Shown here in pieces: positions 11,003 through 23,310 of a stretch of DNA of 64,000 nucleotides. Position numbers and translations under genes: made by a program. Position 1 is the first letter of the stretch, and each line of letters starts with the position of its first letter. Below the pieces are notes generated by a model. The model was not told where the DNA came from. It made no database searches and was given only the letters and a program-made list of their open reading frames with translations. Source of the stretch: Trogon surrucura (Eukaryota > Chordata > Aves > Trogoniformes > Trogonidae); NCBI GenBank assembly GCA_020746105.1, contig CM036620.1, positions 45,776,706 to 45,840,705 of the forward strand. The letters run 5' to 3'.

Positions 11003-14000
11003 ATGATGCTGGCGGGGCCGCAGCTGGTGGCGGGGCCGGCGGCGCCGGGCGGGGAGCGGGCCCGGCTGCTCTCACTCTACGTGCAGGACTACCTGGAGTG
11101 CGTGGAGTCGCTGCCGCTGGACATCCAGCGCAACGCTTCGCTGCTGCGAGAGATGGACACGCAGTGCCAAGGTGGGCGCTGCCGCGGGACGCGGCCTCCG
11201 CCACAGGACAACCGGGGAGGGGGGAGGGGGGGCGGCCGCCCGACCGCCGCACATGCGCCCGGCGCGATGGGGCCGGAGCCGGGGCGGGCCCGGTAGAGAG
11301 GGGTGGGCGCCGAGGTGGGCCCCCTTCTGGGGGCCTGCGCGGGGCTGAGCCCACGGCGGTACCGGGGCGCTGCGGTTCGTGTCTGTCGGGGCGGGCGGCG
11401 GCCGGTCCCTCCCGGGGGAGGGCTCCCGGCGGCGGCGACGGCCACGGCCCCGCCCCGGGGGCGGTGGGAGCCGGCGGTGCTTCGCTGCCCCGTGCTAGGC
11501 CCCATCTCCCCGCGGGGGACCGCTCCGCCGTGCGGGCCCTGTCCCGCCCCGCTTCCCCCACCCACACAGGACTGCCCCGCTGGGTGAACTGACGGCCGTG
11601 CTGCCGGAGGTGGGGGCCCGGGAATCGGTTTTCCACCTCCCTCTGCCCCGTGGCCGCCATGCGGGGGTGAGGGCTGCGGCGTCCCGGCAGAGCCGTGGCC
11701 CCGTCCCGCAGTAAATCGCTGCTCGCGTTAGCGCCGGGGACGGGGTGGGTGGGCTGCGGCAAGTACTAGCGGCGTTCCCTTGCGTTACGGAGAGGGGCCG
11801 TGGAGCGGGAAGTTACCCCGAAGTTGAGCCCGAGGCAGCGCTGTTTCCCAAACGCGGGTTAAAGATCCTTCGGGTCCGTTCCACCCCGCGCTCGGGGGCT
11901 CCACGGCGGCTTCGTTTTTAATTCCTGCCCCGCCGCCTCCCTCCGCCCTGGGAGCGTCTGGAGCTGCGCAGCAGCGGCCCGGCGGCTTGGACCCACGGCA
12001 GGACGGGCCGGGGGGAAAGGAATTTGGTCCCGTGGAGTAGAACTGGAGCCACATCTCCCTCCCTCCCCGCGGTGTGGGTGAGAGGGGACCCCGGAGGCAT
12101 TGCAGACGTTAAACGGGCCACTTCAGAAGACAGCTATTGTAAACGGATTCTTTCAATTATCTTTCTAATTACCCAGGAAGACACATAAGAACAGGCTTTT
12201 GTAAGTTTTCTGTGTTTTTAAAGTCTAAAGGGCATAGACTTGTCTGCAGCATTTTGAATTCTTAGTCAAGGCTGGACTGCCTAGCAGGCTCTTTCCCTGA
12301 TCGGTGGTAACAACAATCCACTGCTCTTCTGCAGAGAGATAGTATTTTATTTAGACTATATCAGGTATTTCTCTAGTCACTAATACAATACTGGGTCAAA
12401 GCAGAAGTTTGTTGCTAGTTTTGCCAAAGCTTTCAACTGTTTCAAAAAAACTACACACACAAAAAAACCTAAAAATGGGAGAAAAATATTTGAGGCCCAA
12501 GTCTGAAGATCTAAAACCAGTGCTATGTAATTTCAGGTAATTTAAAAGATAGTGATAGTTCACACAGGAGGGACAAAGCCACTCCTATACTTGGAAAATT
12601 GAAATATTTTCAGCTTTTATTAGCTCCACCAAACTTAATGAGATTATCTGTAATGAACACTTTGCCCTGATTGCTGTTGTCTTGTGTTTGGCTTTTTTTT
12701 TTTTTAAATTACAAATATTTCAGAACTATTTAGTTGGGTGTATGGATGCCTTTTCTAATCTTAGGGACCAACAAAAAACTTGGCGAACTTGCATCTCTGT
12801 CAATCCAGAAGTTCTTTCCTCTTTTTAATGGACGGTGATCCATTTAGAGCATTCAGCATATCTTCACAGGCTGCATCCAGGGAATAATCAATCTAGGGTG
12901 AATGTCATTTCGTGTCACAGTGTGAAAAAGCAAAGGATTATTGCTTGTGGGTTCTTCTGGGCAGGGCATTCCCAATGGGAAATCTGTTAACTATACCTTA
13001 TGCTTCCTTCCCCCCCCCCCCCCCCCCCTAAAAAAAGGCTGGGTGGGGTATAATGTGGCTGCAGAATATTGTACTGTGGTTATGCCTTTCTAGTTCAGCA
13101 GCCTGCTAAGTAACTTAGTCCATACTTTTCAGGAGCAGAGAGTAAGATTATTATTCCCACCTCCCCAGTCAGGGCAACAGGCAAGCGAAGCAGCTGAAGA
13201 TGCAGGGAAACAAAGTTTGAGTTTTTAATGGTAGCTGAAATGCTAGCATTGGGAAAAAAATAGGTTGAGTTATTGGACAGGCAGAGTAGGGATTTTTATC
13301 TTCCCCTTGTGAAAGTCTGAAACAGAACAAAATGCCGTTGGCTCCTGTTGTCATACAGGTTTCAGAATTTATAGCAAAAAACACCCGTTCATTCTTAAAC
13401 TACTGATTTAAGATGTCAGCAGGAAAAAAAAAATCACTGTGAACGATGTTGAGATAATATCTATGGCTTCCATTTAGCACAAGCTTGAGTCATTTTACAA
13501 CGGTACAATGCAGACAAATTCTTTAAAAATGAAAGCCAGTTTGTGAAATGCAGATCTTTAGGAGGAGATAGATTGCACTGTGTATCTTCTTGCTTCAGAA
13601 GTAAGTAGTTTAGTATCATTCATAAATTCCCTTGCTTGTTCACGTAAAAATCTTTATTTCTGAAGGAACCATTACTGTATCTAACACTGTGCATCATTTT
13701 TCACTATCAGTTCTACTAATCTGTTGCCCTCTGTATTAGCAATTTCTCCATCTTTCATGTATAGATCTAGTATAACTTTTGGTCTGGAAAAATATTGTTT
13801 TAAAATCTAGCAATATAGAACAATAGACTACAGACTAAGACTGGCTTACAAGACATTTGTTAGGCTCGTATCTGAGTTCATTAAACTTGCTTATAAGAAC
13901 TAAATTTTCTGGAAGATTCGCAGCAACTCATCCAGTTATGTTGCATGACTTGCAAGAAGAAAAGCATTAAAGTCAAACTGCGAGCTACTCATTACTAGTT

Positions 14001-15392
14001 GCCTGAAAACATCCCGTGATGCACTAAACAGTAGGTTACCTATTCCAAAAAGTTCAGCCTCAATTTAAAATGCAACTTGCTGTAGTTTGCCTTGGTAATA
14101 GGAAAAGCATTTTGAGTTGTTTAAGTTGATTTAAATCCTGATTGTAAATTTACTATTGTGTAACTTCAGTTGTCATACTCCTTTTATAATTATGTCTACT
14201 TGAAAGTATAATATGAAACCTTTAGATAAATCAGGGGAAGGGAAAGGACCTGGATATCCTAATTCTGGAATGTTGCATATCATGATACATAGTGATTACA
14301 TGAATTCTAAGTTTCTTTCTGTGGTACAATAATCTGTTGCTTTGATTTGTAGGCCAGAGTTTTGGAACTATTGTGGTAAGGACTCTCAGGAGAAATTCTG
14401 GGTTTTTGAGATAGAGGCAGGTTCTGAACTATCTACACTTCAGCAGCTGTGGTCCCCTCTCCTCGGTTATCTTTCATTTTTCCAATGGCTAAAATAAGCT
14501 TGCTTTTTCTTAGAACTTGAGAAATCTTTTCTTGCAACAGATTGTGATCTTAAACGCTGATTTGGTGACCACGTGCAACTTGAATAAAATACCCAATCTA
14601 GCCCACTAGGGTATACTATAATTAAAATTTGTACTATTTCTCATCAGTTAAAAATACATTTCTATATTTTCTTGAGCATGTTCTATCTCGTGTAATTATT
14701 CCTATTACCTTTATTTTATAGAAGCGCTAAAAGAAATAGATGATGTCTATGAAAAATACAAGTCCGAAAATGATCCTATTCAGAAGAAACGCTTGCAGCA
14801 ACATCTTCAGCGTGCATTAATCAACAGCCAAGAACTTGGAGATGAAAAAATTCAGATAGTTACTCAGATGCTAGAACTGGTAGAGAATAGGGCCCGGCAA
14901 ATGGAAACACACTCTCAGTGTTTTCAAGATCTGTCTGAGAACGAAAAACCTCTAGAAAAGGCAAAGATGGAGTCCTGCCAGCCAGAGAGATCTTCACGTA
15001 GACCTCGTCGCCAGCGAACCAGTGAAAGTCGTGATCTGTGCCATATAGCAAATGGTATCGATGACTGCGATGATCAGCCACCTAAAGAAAAAAGATCTAA
15101 ATCTTCCAAGAAGAAAAAACGCTCCAAAGCCAAACAGGAGAGAGAGGTGTCACCTGTAGAGTTTGCAATTGATCCCAATGAACCAACTTACTGCTTATGT
15201 AATCAAGTGTCTTATGGTGAAATGATAGGATGTGATAACGAACAGTGTCCTATTGAGTGGTTCCACTTTTCGTGTGTTGGACTCACCTACAAACCAAAGG
15301 GGAAATGGTATTGCCCCAAGTGCAGAGGAGACAATGAGAAAACGATGGACAAATGTACTGACAAATCAAAAAAGGATAGAAGATCGAGGTAG
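11003..15392 (+). CDS. ING2: ING2, inhibitor of growth family member 2 (2 exons)
   Basis: Exons are 11003-11171 and 14722-15392, joined by a GT-AG intron (CAAG|GTGGGC ... TTTATAG|AAGCG). The product is about 279 residues, close to the 280 of human ING2. Exon 1 encodes the start of the N-terminal ING domain ([19 protein letters not shown]); exon 2 carries the rest of that domain, a basic nuclear region (KKKKRSKAK) and a C-terminal PHD finger at about residues 212-260. The finger has the C4HC3 ligands C214, C216, C227, C232, H238, C241, C254 and C257, plus a conserved Trp at 236; a basic tail (KSKKDRRSR) ends the protein. Known for the family: PHD binding of H3K4me3, a phosphoinositide-binding tail, and membership of mSin3A-HDAC complexes in the nucleus. 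The closely related ING1 differs in its N terminus, and RWDD4/TRAPPC11 as neighbours favour ING2. ATG 11003 or 11006 is the likely start (purine at -3 in both). An in-frame ATG at 10982 has a weaker context. Confidence 0.95.
11172..14721 (+). other. ING2: ING2 intron 1
   Basis: The 3.55-kb intron starts in the CpG island and becomes AT-rich after about 12120. It contains a C homopolymer of about 18 bases (13010-13028). No recognisable transposon or other gene was found. The intron falls between codon positions 1 and 2 (phase 1). Confidence 0.85.
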
Positions 15393-15970
15393 TGAAAGCA
15401 ATGTTTTAAAGAGTTGCTCCTTTTATATTAAAATGTTTTAGGAAATGCATAAGACTATGCAATAATTTTTAATCTATAATATTAATGGAGTATTAAAAGC
15501 TGTTACACTTTCAGTGATCTTTAACTTTCTGCACTGAATAACCAAATAATTGAAACAGGGTGGCTTCAGACCTTCATAGAAGACATTACAAGCATATGGC
15601 GCTTCATTTCAATTTAACCCCATTAGTATTTTAAAGAACCTTGTGAGTCTTGAAATAATGGTGGTGGGAAAGATACTGAAGAACTTTTCATGCTATGGGA
15701 AAGGTGTTGAAAGGCCTTGTGTAACTGTTACCATCTCAACAACTGAATTTGTTCTTTATCCCAGGTCTTAAGTTTTCAGGTTTTGTGTTAACATCACACC
15801 TTTGGAATTGGGGTTTTTCAATTCAGCTGTAACCGTAAAAGTCTTCCGAGCTAAAAGCAGACCTCTTCAGTGACTTTCATATGACCAGTATGTTATTTCA
15901 AGGAAGAAAATACCACTAACTTAAGCGCTCTTTTTTTTTGTCAATATTAAACTCTTGTCTTTGTGACTTT
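15393..15970 (+). terminator. ING2: ING2 3' UTR with polyadenylation signal candidates
   Basis: After the TAG at 15390-15392, an ATTAAA at 15946-15951 is followed by a T/G-rich stretch, a plausible cleavage site about 20 bases on. A canonical AATAAA lies further downstream at 16414-16419 and could give a longer 3' UTR. Which one is used cannot be told from sequence. Confidence 0.45.
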
Positions 15971-16419
15971 ACACTTGGGAGTCAGTTTTTGGATGATAGA
16001 ATTATGATGTATATGCAGCTTGGGATATTCTTAATAGGTTTTGGTTGAGTTCTGTCAAGCATCCTCATGTGGTCTTTATTATTTAAGATGGTCTCTCTAA
16101 TGCCAAAACTATTTGCTTGATTTTGCCACTGCCTGTATAAGCAGTGAAGTAGAAAGATCTGCTCAGAGGAAGGGATATTGACGTCTCAGGGAACAGAAAT
16201 TGCAAACGTGATGAAAACTTCATCATAATCAATCTCTAGAGAGCTGAAACGTGGCTGGTATTCCCTGGGATGTAAACTTTGCTTTTTCCTTTGGTGGTAT
16301 TTGGGTATGTTTGTGACCACACTTGGGATTAGGCACAGTACCACAGTTCTTGGACTTGGGCAACTATCTAAAAAGGCTGAAGGTAGAAGTTTTCAAGAAA
16401 AGTTTTGATAGATAATAAA

Positions 16420-19400
16420 AAACAAAGCATAAGCATGATTGGCACAGAGCCAGGAGACAAATTCCACCAGGTTTCTGACAGGCTGTGTAGCAGTCTTGTC
16501 CTGAATTATGCTGATAGTGTCTAAACACTACTTGGGTGGTAGTTAAAAGTGAACTTCCTCAACCACACACCTTAGAGGATGTTGAAAAAAAAAAAAAAAG
16601 ATGAAAACACCTGCTATTTTGCAATGAGAGATGCTAATAGAGAAGTGAGTGGTGTACCAAAACTTGCACCTGGAGTTCCTGCTCAACACTGTTCTTCCTT
16701 GAGACTGCCTGTGCCCTGATGGGCTTGGCAAGGCACATGGAGCAGCTCTGCAGGGCTGGATGTGGGGATTATCTCTAGGTGGGCTGCAAGCGCTCAGAAG
16801 TCCCCAAAGGTCTCTGGTCTTCTCTGCTTAAGGTCTCCCTTGACAGCACAGAGGCAGAAGTGACACCATCTCTGGCCAAGGCTGACTGAAAAGCATTGTG
16901 TTGAGAGCAATCCAGAAGGCAGGTGAGCAAAAAGCAAGCCGGCATGGATGAATGCCATCAGAAGTCCCTCCTGCATCTCCACTAGAGGGCTGTGATGGCT
17001 GGGGCTGGAGAGCTGGATGCACTGCGCTTGGCATAGAGAAAGCCTCCGTGCTACTGGGACAGATGGTATGAATCAATGCACAGGACTCTAAATATTATAA
17101 GCTACGTAAAATACCGAGCCTGTTGCCACAGTTATGATCCGATTCCTTAACAGGATTTAGCATTTGCAAGTAACATGAGTTAACATATGGCAGGGGAGCG
17201 TAAAGCCAGTGTTTTGAATATTTGCTCTAAAATTGTAGTTTTATTAAGTGGACTAGCTCCACTGGGGCCACCTGTACCACAGTAAGCAAACAGCTCTTGC
17301 AGGAAACTACTGTAAGGGCTCTGACCATCAGTAGGGTAGGAGAGAAGGTAAACCTTATCCCAAGGCCCTGTCTTGCTTTCCAGGCCTAGTGGCTCATCTG
17401 AGGTTGCAAAGGTGGCTTCCCAAGGGGGCTGGATCATGGCTACTGACGGAGAATGATTGGGCCAACTGTTGAAGTCAAGTGTCATGAGTCATCTTCTGCA
17501 TTTTACTCATTTTCCTATTTGTTACAATGATTCTTATATTTTCTTCTTGTGAAGACTGGTTGGAAGCTTTGGGCTGGGGATTGTTTCATCTAATACCTAC
17601 CTAAAATGGTGATGCTCCCTAGTATTAAAAAACAGACATCACTTAAGTAAAAACTGGAAGTTGCAGAAAAAAAGTACAAGTGAAATTGTACCTATTAACA
17701 TTACTAATTTATCTTGAAACATATTGCTTGAATTTCCACTGGATAAGTCAAGAATACTTCTTCTAAGGCAGAGGAGAAAGCTGGGAACCTTATATAATTG
17801 TTTATCTGGAATTGCTAAAGTAGGAAGTGTATGTTGTGGTGTTCCAGAAAGAAAATTTTTAGATTCTGAAAGTGGTCCAGATAAATATCTCTAATGCAGG
17901 GATGCTTTCTTTTATGCTAATAGCCCTTCTAGTAGGGATTATGAATTCTCAAGGTTTCCAGTGAAGACACCGCTGGGGAAACAGCACTTGCTTGCCTAAC
18001 ACATAAAATCGCTCAAACGCAGAAATAATCCAGTTCATAAGCAGATTAGCGGTGTGCCTCAAAGAGATATGGGGGCATCTAAAATTATCTCTTTTAAATA
18101 CTCTGGTTAGTTTGCTGTTTAAACATATATATGAAAAAAAGATCTGATGTTATCTAGCATTTAGTGTTTCACGAGCTTTTTTAACCAAACTCAGATTTCC
18201 TGATTTTTGCATCCATTTTCGTAGATCAATGGTAATCACTGAAGACACGGACAAGATGATGGTACAAAATCAGAAAGGTAACTAGAGAACTCGTATGTTG
18301 CTTCCTAATGTTGAGTTCCTTTTCTTAAAGGGATGAAACTCAGTAGCAAAGTGAAAATGAAAATAAAGAGTGTTCAACCAATTCATCTTCAAGATACATA
18401 TTGACTGTCCTGAAGCAAGTCTAGCATCTTGCAGAAAAAATAAATCTGGGTAATAAAAGCTTTAGGAGCTGATAGAGGTGTATCTAACTACACAGGAAAC
18501 TGCATCCTCTTTGTCAAAATTATTGTTACATTCTAATTCAGAGCAGGTTACATTTTGTTTTCTTGAAGCTCTGTAAAAAAAGGGTGCACTTCTAAGTTCT
18601 TGCTTTTCACCTTTCAGTTTTGAAGTAATGCAAGTTCGTGAGCAGCAAAAGGTCCCTATGAACTGTTTAAAAGGAAGGGTATCAGAGCAAGAGTGTTTCT
18701 TGACCATCACCCCATGAACCAGATTGATTAATCTTGACAATCATTTTAAATCAAACCAAACTTTAAAGCAAAACAAAAAATGTACCTAATATAGAAAGCT
18801 TACTTTTCTGAAAGCAAAATGAGCAATTTAATAAAACTTACTGTCTATCTTATAAGGCTGTCTTCTTATCTCCAGCAGTTACTGCATATTTTTTGGACTC
18901 TGAAATTCTGGCAGGTTGGGAGCAGTACACAAGGTTAATACACTTTTCCTCCAGTTACCGTGTAATACTTTATTCTGTCGCATAAGCTGCCTGAATCCAA
19001 ATACAGGTAATGACCAGCCATGATAGATACAAATTCTTTTCAGTGTAGTCTTCTGCATGCTATTGATTGCTAGAAAGCACAATGATAATACCTCTGTATT
19101 TAAAGTTTTAACTGTATTTCCCTGCCAAGCTTTAACTAATCCACACATCCAGAAACGGTAATGTGGTACTGACAAGTCTTAAAACTGGTACAGAAGGGTG
19201 GTAAGTGAAATTCTCCATTCTTCCCTGAATTTACCTAAGAATTTTCCAGTTTGGATGTTCATTTAAGAGCCTCAAACTTCAGCTCGAAGGAAACTGCTGC
19301 AGTTTGTCTGAATTCATACTTTAAAATAAACAGTTTGACACTTCTGTGGCTTGTACCCTTTCTGACTGCAACAGATCTGATTCTTAAAGTCTTAATCTGG

Positions 19401-22400
19401 GTTTTCATTCTTTAGACTAAGCCAGGCTGAACTGCAGCCTGTTTGGTCTCCCCTGAAACCCAGACAGTCTATTGGGAAGAACCTGCAGTGATCACCACAC
19501 CACCAAGTTAAGGGCTTAGAGTTCTTTCTCCCTCTTACCTGCATACAAGTTTCTTTTATTAAGAGGCCTCATATCCAGTAGCTCTGCAAGTCTTTGATAT
19601 TGGCACCTCGGACTGAAAAAGTACTGCAGGTTTCATATAAAAGCCCAAATTGCTTTAAAAGCTACAGTCCAACCTGGCCTTTTTTTTTCCCCCCCCATAC
19701 ATACCTGAATCTAACAGAGCAGCAATAAAAGCCCCTGCAAATCATGAAGATACTTTACCCTATCTGGTAATATGTCTGAAGTTCTTCTATTATATATTTC
19801 AAAACTAATACTGTCTTGGTAACTATTGCTTGCTGAAGCCTGCTTGAAACTCAAATGAGAGATGTGTTAGTCCTGAAATGCAGCCTATATACTCAGTGAG
19901 TCTCAGCAAAGAAACATCGTGGGCAAAGAAAAAAGCAACTTGTTTATGCTAGAGCTTAGAAGTAGCATATCTTCCTCTATCAGGACTAGCAACCCTGGCT
20001 CCTTTCTGCGGAGCAAATGTGAGGCTGGCCAAGTATGGTTTGACTGGTGGAATGGCAAAAATCAGGTCAATTAACAGAGATGTATGTTGGGAAGGTCTGC
20101 ACTGGACCAGTCAGCTGAGGTTAAGAAAGCCGTGGCGCTTGCTGCTTTGTAGAAGTTTCCTGTGGGAGCCTAACTCAAGAAAGGTTGAAAACTTTGAATG
20201 GAAATGTCTATCCCTGCAATTCAAAGCAAAGCATCTTGTTCTTGAAGATATGCTCTCCTTATCTTACCTCACCTTTCAAAAGTGCTTTCGAGCTACTTCA
20301 AGCAGTTTCCTTGACCATTACAGCTTTCTGAATCCTATTCACAGTGCATAGCTTCTCTTGGGCGCTGTGAACAATTACCTCTCTGAATTGTTGTCTTTAA
20401 GAGATCCAAGGTGCTGCTTGTGTCTTTTTAATCATTAGACAGTCTAGTTTTCTTCAAGTTCTTCCTTGCTCCTAGCAGATACTTCTCCAAAGAAGTCTTC
20501 AACGGACAACTGGTTTTGTGTCTGATCCTCATGAGACGATGAGCAGGGCTGTCACTCAAACTCACAAGAACTGCTTTTTCTCTCCAGTGCTAGTTAGGTA
20601 AGACATTTTCCTGTCAGTGGTAAAACCTGATGTTACTGTTCAACTGTGCAAGTCCCACTGACTTACATATCCTAGAGGGAAAAAGATGTTTATTTTTTAC
20701 TATTATCATGCCTCTTTTATAATACATGTCATTAAAGAGTTGAAACTGTTTCAAATTCTTTTGTGACAATTTTTTGATTACCCTGCGATCTTTGGAACAG
20801 CTTGAGGATTATGGATTTCCACTCCAGCTGGCCAGTAAGCAGTTCTATCTAGTGAAAATTCTGGCAATTTTCTTCATGAAATGAAGCTGTCATTTGCCTT
20901 TGAATCAAAGCCTTTTCTTAAGTTCAAGCTCATATTGTATCTGAATCCTTTCTAACTTTTGGTTGGAGTAGGGTAGGAGTTCTAAAAGTTTGTTTTGACA
21001 AATTCTGCATTTTTGTCCCAACTCTTTCTGCATTATTTTGGTTTACCTGGTAGGACAAGCTCAGTTTGAAGTAATTCAGCAATGTTTTAACTGCAAGTAT
21101 TATAGTGGACTGTATCTCTGTTCTGTTGCAACTGTGTTCTAGCAGAACATTACTGACTAACATGGCCAGTTTCGTACATCTCAGAGATGCACTTTACACA
21201 TTGCATGCTTCTTTGGTTTTGTTCTTAAATATACATCAAGGAAGTTATAACTAGCATACACACAGATTCAAACTAATTACTTCTCCTGTTACAAAAGCCT
21301 GTTTTCCAGTGTAGGGATTAGCACTTGGTGGGCATATAGAAAACAAAATCCTCCCCAAAGTTTTGCTTCTGTGTACTTATAGAGTACTTACACTGAAAAC
21401 TGTAAGACTAGTGAATGAATTTCATTACAGTGATTAGCTGCACACATTAAGACTAGCAGAAAGTTACAGCTTGTAGTTGGAGGAGTAGGGGGGAAAGCAG
21501 CTTGGATGCTTCTGCAGTTGAATGTAGTGTGATTTAAGAAGCTTAAAAGGAAACTTTCATCTCCTGCTGAGAAACAGAATAAAATAAAAAGAATTCTAGA
21601 ACCTTTGAGAATAACTTTCAGTAGAGAAATTAGGATAAAATCCTGTCCCAATTTAAATAAAATTCTGTTGAGCAGGGTTCTACCCAGCATACAGATTTCC
21701 AGCTTTCTTTAACTAAAGCCTAAAAAAAGATTAAAGCTCCATGGCAACTGCTATCTTAACTCCTGACAGCCGTAGTATAAATTACATCTTGGAAAAACCT
21801 AATACTGAAAGTTTTATTTAGGTCACCAGTCAGGCTAGGAAATCGTAGGCTTACAGATACCACCTCAAACTTTGTTTGGCCCCTGCATGGTCTCAGTGAG
21901 GCAGAGATTTTTGTGGGAGGCAAACCAGATGCAATATAATTATATGCAGCATGAATTTAAAGATTTGACAGGTTTCAGGTATGTAAATTTATTGCATTTT
22001 TTTTTGATAAAAGACTGCATTTTACTTGAAACTGTAACCTTCTGGTGAGGAATACAGCAAGGTTAATCTGGGAGACAGCAGCCCAGGCAGGTACAATGTC
22101 AGGTTACCACAGTAGCTGCATTTGCTGGCAGTGGAGGAACAGTATTGGTTTGTTTATTTATTTTATGGAGAGGGGATGGAGATGGGCAGAGGTTGTGCAA
22201 TTAATTCATTTGCTCACTGGTGCTGCAGCATTCATTCTTGTGCCACGCAAGCTACGTGTCCCTTTCAGGCTTGTATGGGGACACTGCTTTCTTGCTGTTT
22301 GAGGGTAACAACAAATAGGTTATTATTGTGAGTGGTGGAAATGAATATAAAGTGACATTAAAAGTCTAGAGTAAAGTGAACCTGTGGTAAACACCACCAC

Positions 22401-23092
22401 CACACCACACACACGCCCACGCCTCAAATTTCTGCTATTTGCATGAAGATTATCTGGTACTGTTACTTCCTTAGTTCTGCTTCCTTGTTCTTTTGACTGT
22501 TTTTGGCACTGTCCTCTGGATTATGTCCTTTTCAGGCCTTGAAGAATTGTCTGAGGAACGCTTCGTCAAAGCCATTAAAATAGCCTGGTGCCCAAGACAG
22601 GGAGGGATTGGTAACTGGGATCATCAATCTTGCTCTTGAGTGCAGGGACTAAAAGCAAGGCTGCATGCTCCTTAGTCTGTCAGCTGCTCTGGGTAGACAC
22701 AGAATTATTCCGAGGCTCCTTTTAACTTGATCAGATAACACAGTTTAACTTCTCAATAACCCAGTAAAAGGAGAAAGTACTCATGATTTCTTAAATAAAA
22801 ATAAAACCAAAATAATATCAAGACCATGCAGGAGTTGCAGCCCACTATATACTTACTTAGACACTTTGCCATGTTTAGTACGAACATGTCATCTATGTTA
22901 CTGGAGAAGGATGATAATTGTATAATAATCAGTTTTACAGACCTGGAGGTAGGACTGCTTTTGCCTTTTCCTCCAGCAGCTGTAGTTTGCTGATCACAGT
23001 GTGATGTACACCTGGAATAATGGTATGCTGGTGTTCAAACAGATCCCAAACTTTTATCCTGCGAACAGATAAAAAAACGTACTCAAATACAT
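16420..23092. other. Intergenic sequence after ING2
   Basis: No exon, RNA gene or clear transposon recognised. There are several short homopolymers and scattered chance frames of about 100 codons without recognisable domains. A CA/CCA-rich simple patch lies at 22391-22425. Confidence 0.4.
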
Positions 23093-23158
23093 AGAGAATC
23101 ATAGAATTATTATAGTTGGAAAAAGACCTCTAAGATCAAGTCCAACTGTCAACCCACT
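23093..23158 (-). repeat. CR1 LINE 3' end (minus)
   Basis: AGAATCATAGAATTATTATAGTTGGAAAAAGACCTCTAAGATCAAGTCCAAC reads as the reverse complement of the conserved CR1 3' tail. It directly abuts the pyrimidine microsatellite that follows. Confidence 0.8.
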
Positions 23159-23310
23159 ACTTCTTTCTTTCTTTCTCTCTTTCTCTCTTTCTCTCTTTCT
23201 CTCTTTCTCTCTTTCTCTCTTTCTCTCTTTCTCTCTTTCTTTCTCTCTTTCTCCTCTTTGTTCTCTTTCTTTCTTTTTCTGTCTCTCATTCTCTTTCTCT
23301 CTTTCTATAG
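23159..23310. repeat. Polypyrimidine microsatellite, (TTTCTCTC)n
   Basis: About 150 bases of almost pure C and T on the plus strand. The core is a regular 8-base unit TTTCTCTC, with CTTT units at both edges. Long mirror-like purine/pyrimidine tracts of this kind can adopt triplex DNA; that property is general knowledge, not shown here. Confidence 0.9.

Larger units (their letters stand above)
9870..12110. promoter_or_regulatory. CpG island at the ING2 5' end
   Basis: Sharp rise in GC and CpG compared with both flanks, covering the ING2 promoter, exon 1 and the first ~0.9 kb of its intron. It contains Sp1-type boxes such as GGGCGGGGC near 10431. The long open frames on both strands here result from the lack of AT-rich stop codons and are not genes. 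Confidence 0.85.

Noticed and set aside
10848-11762. 304-codon minus-strand open frame over ING2 exon 1
   Set aside because: It is antisense to a real coding exon in a CpG island, with Pro/Arg/Ala-rich low complexity and no domain.
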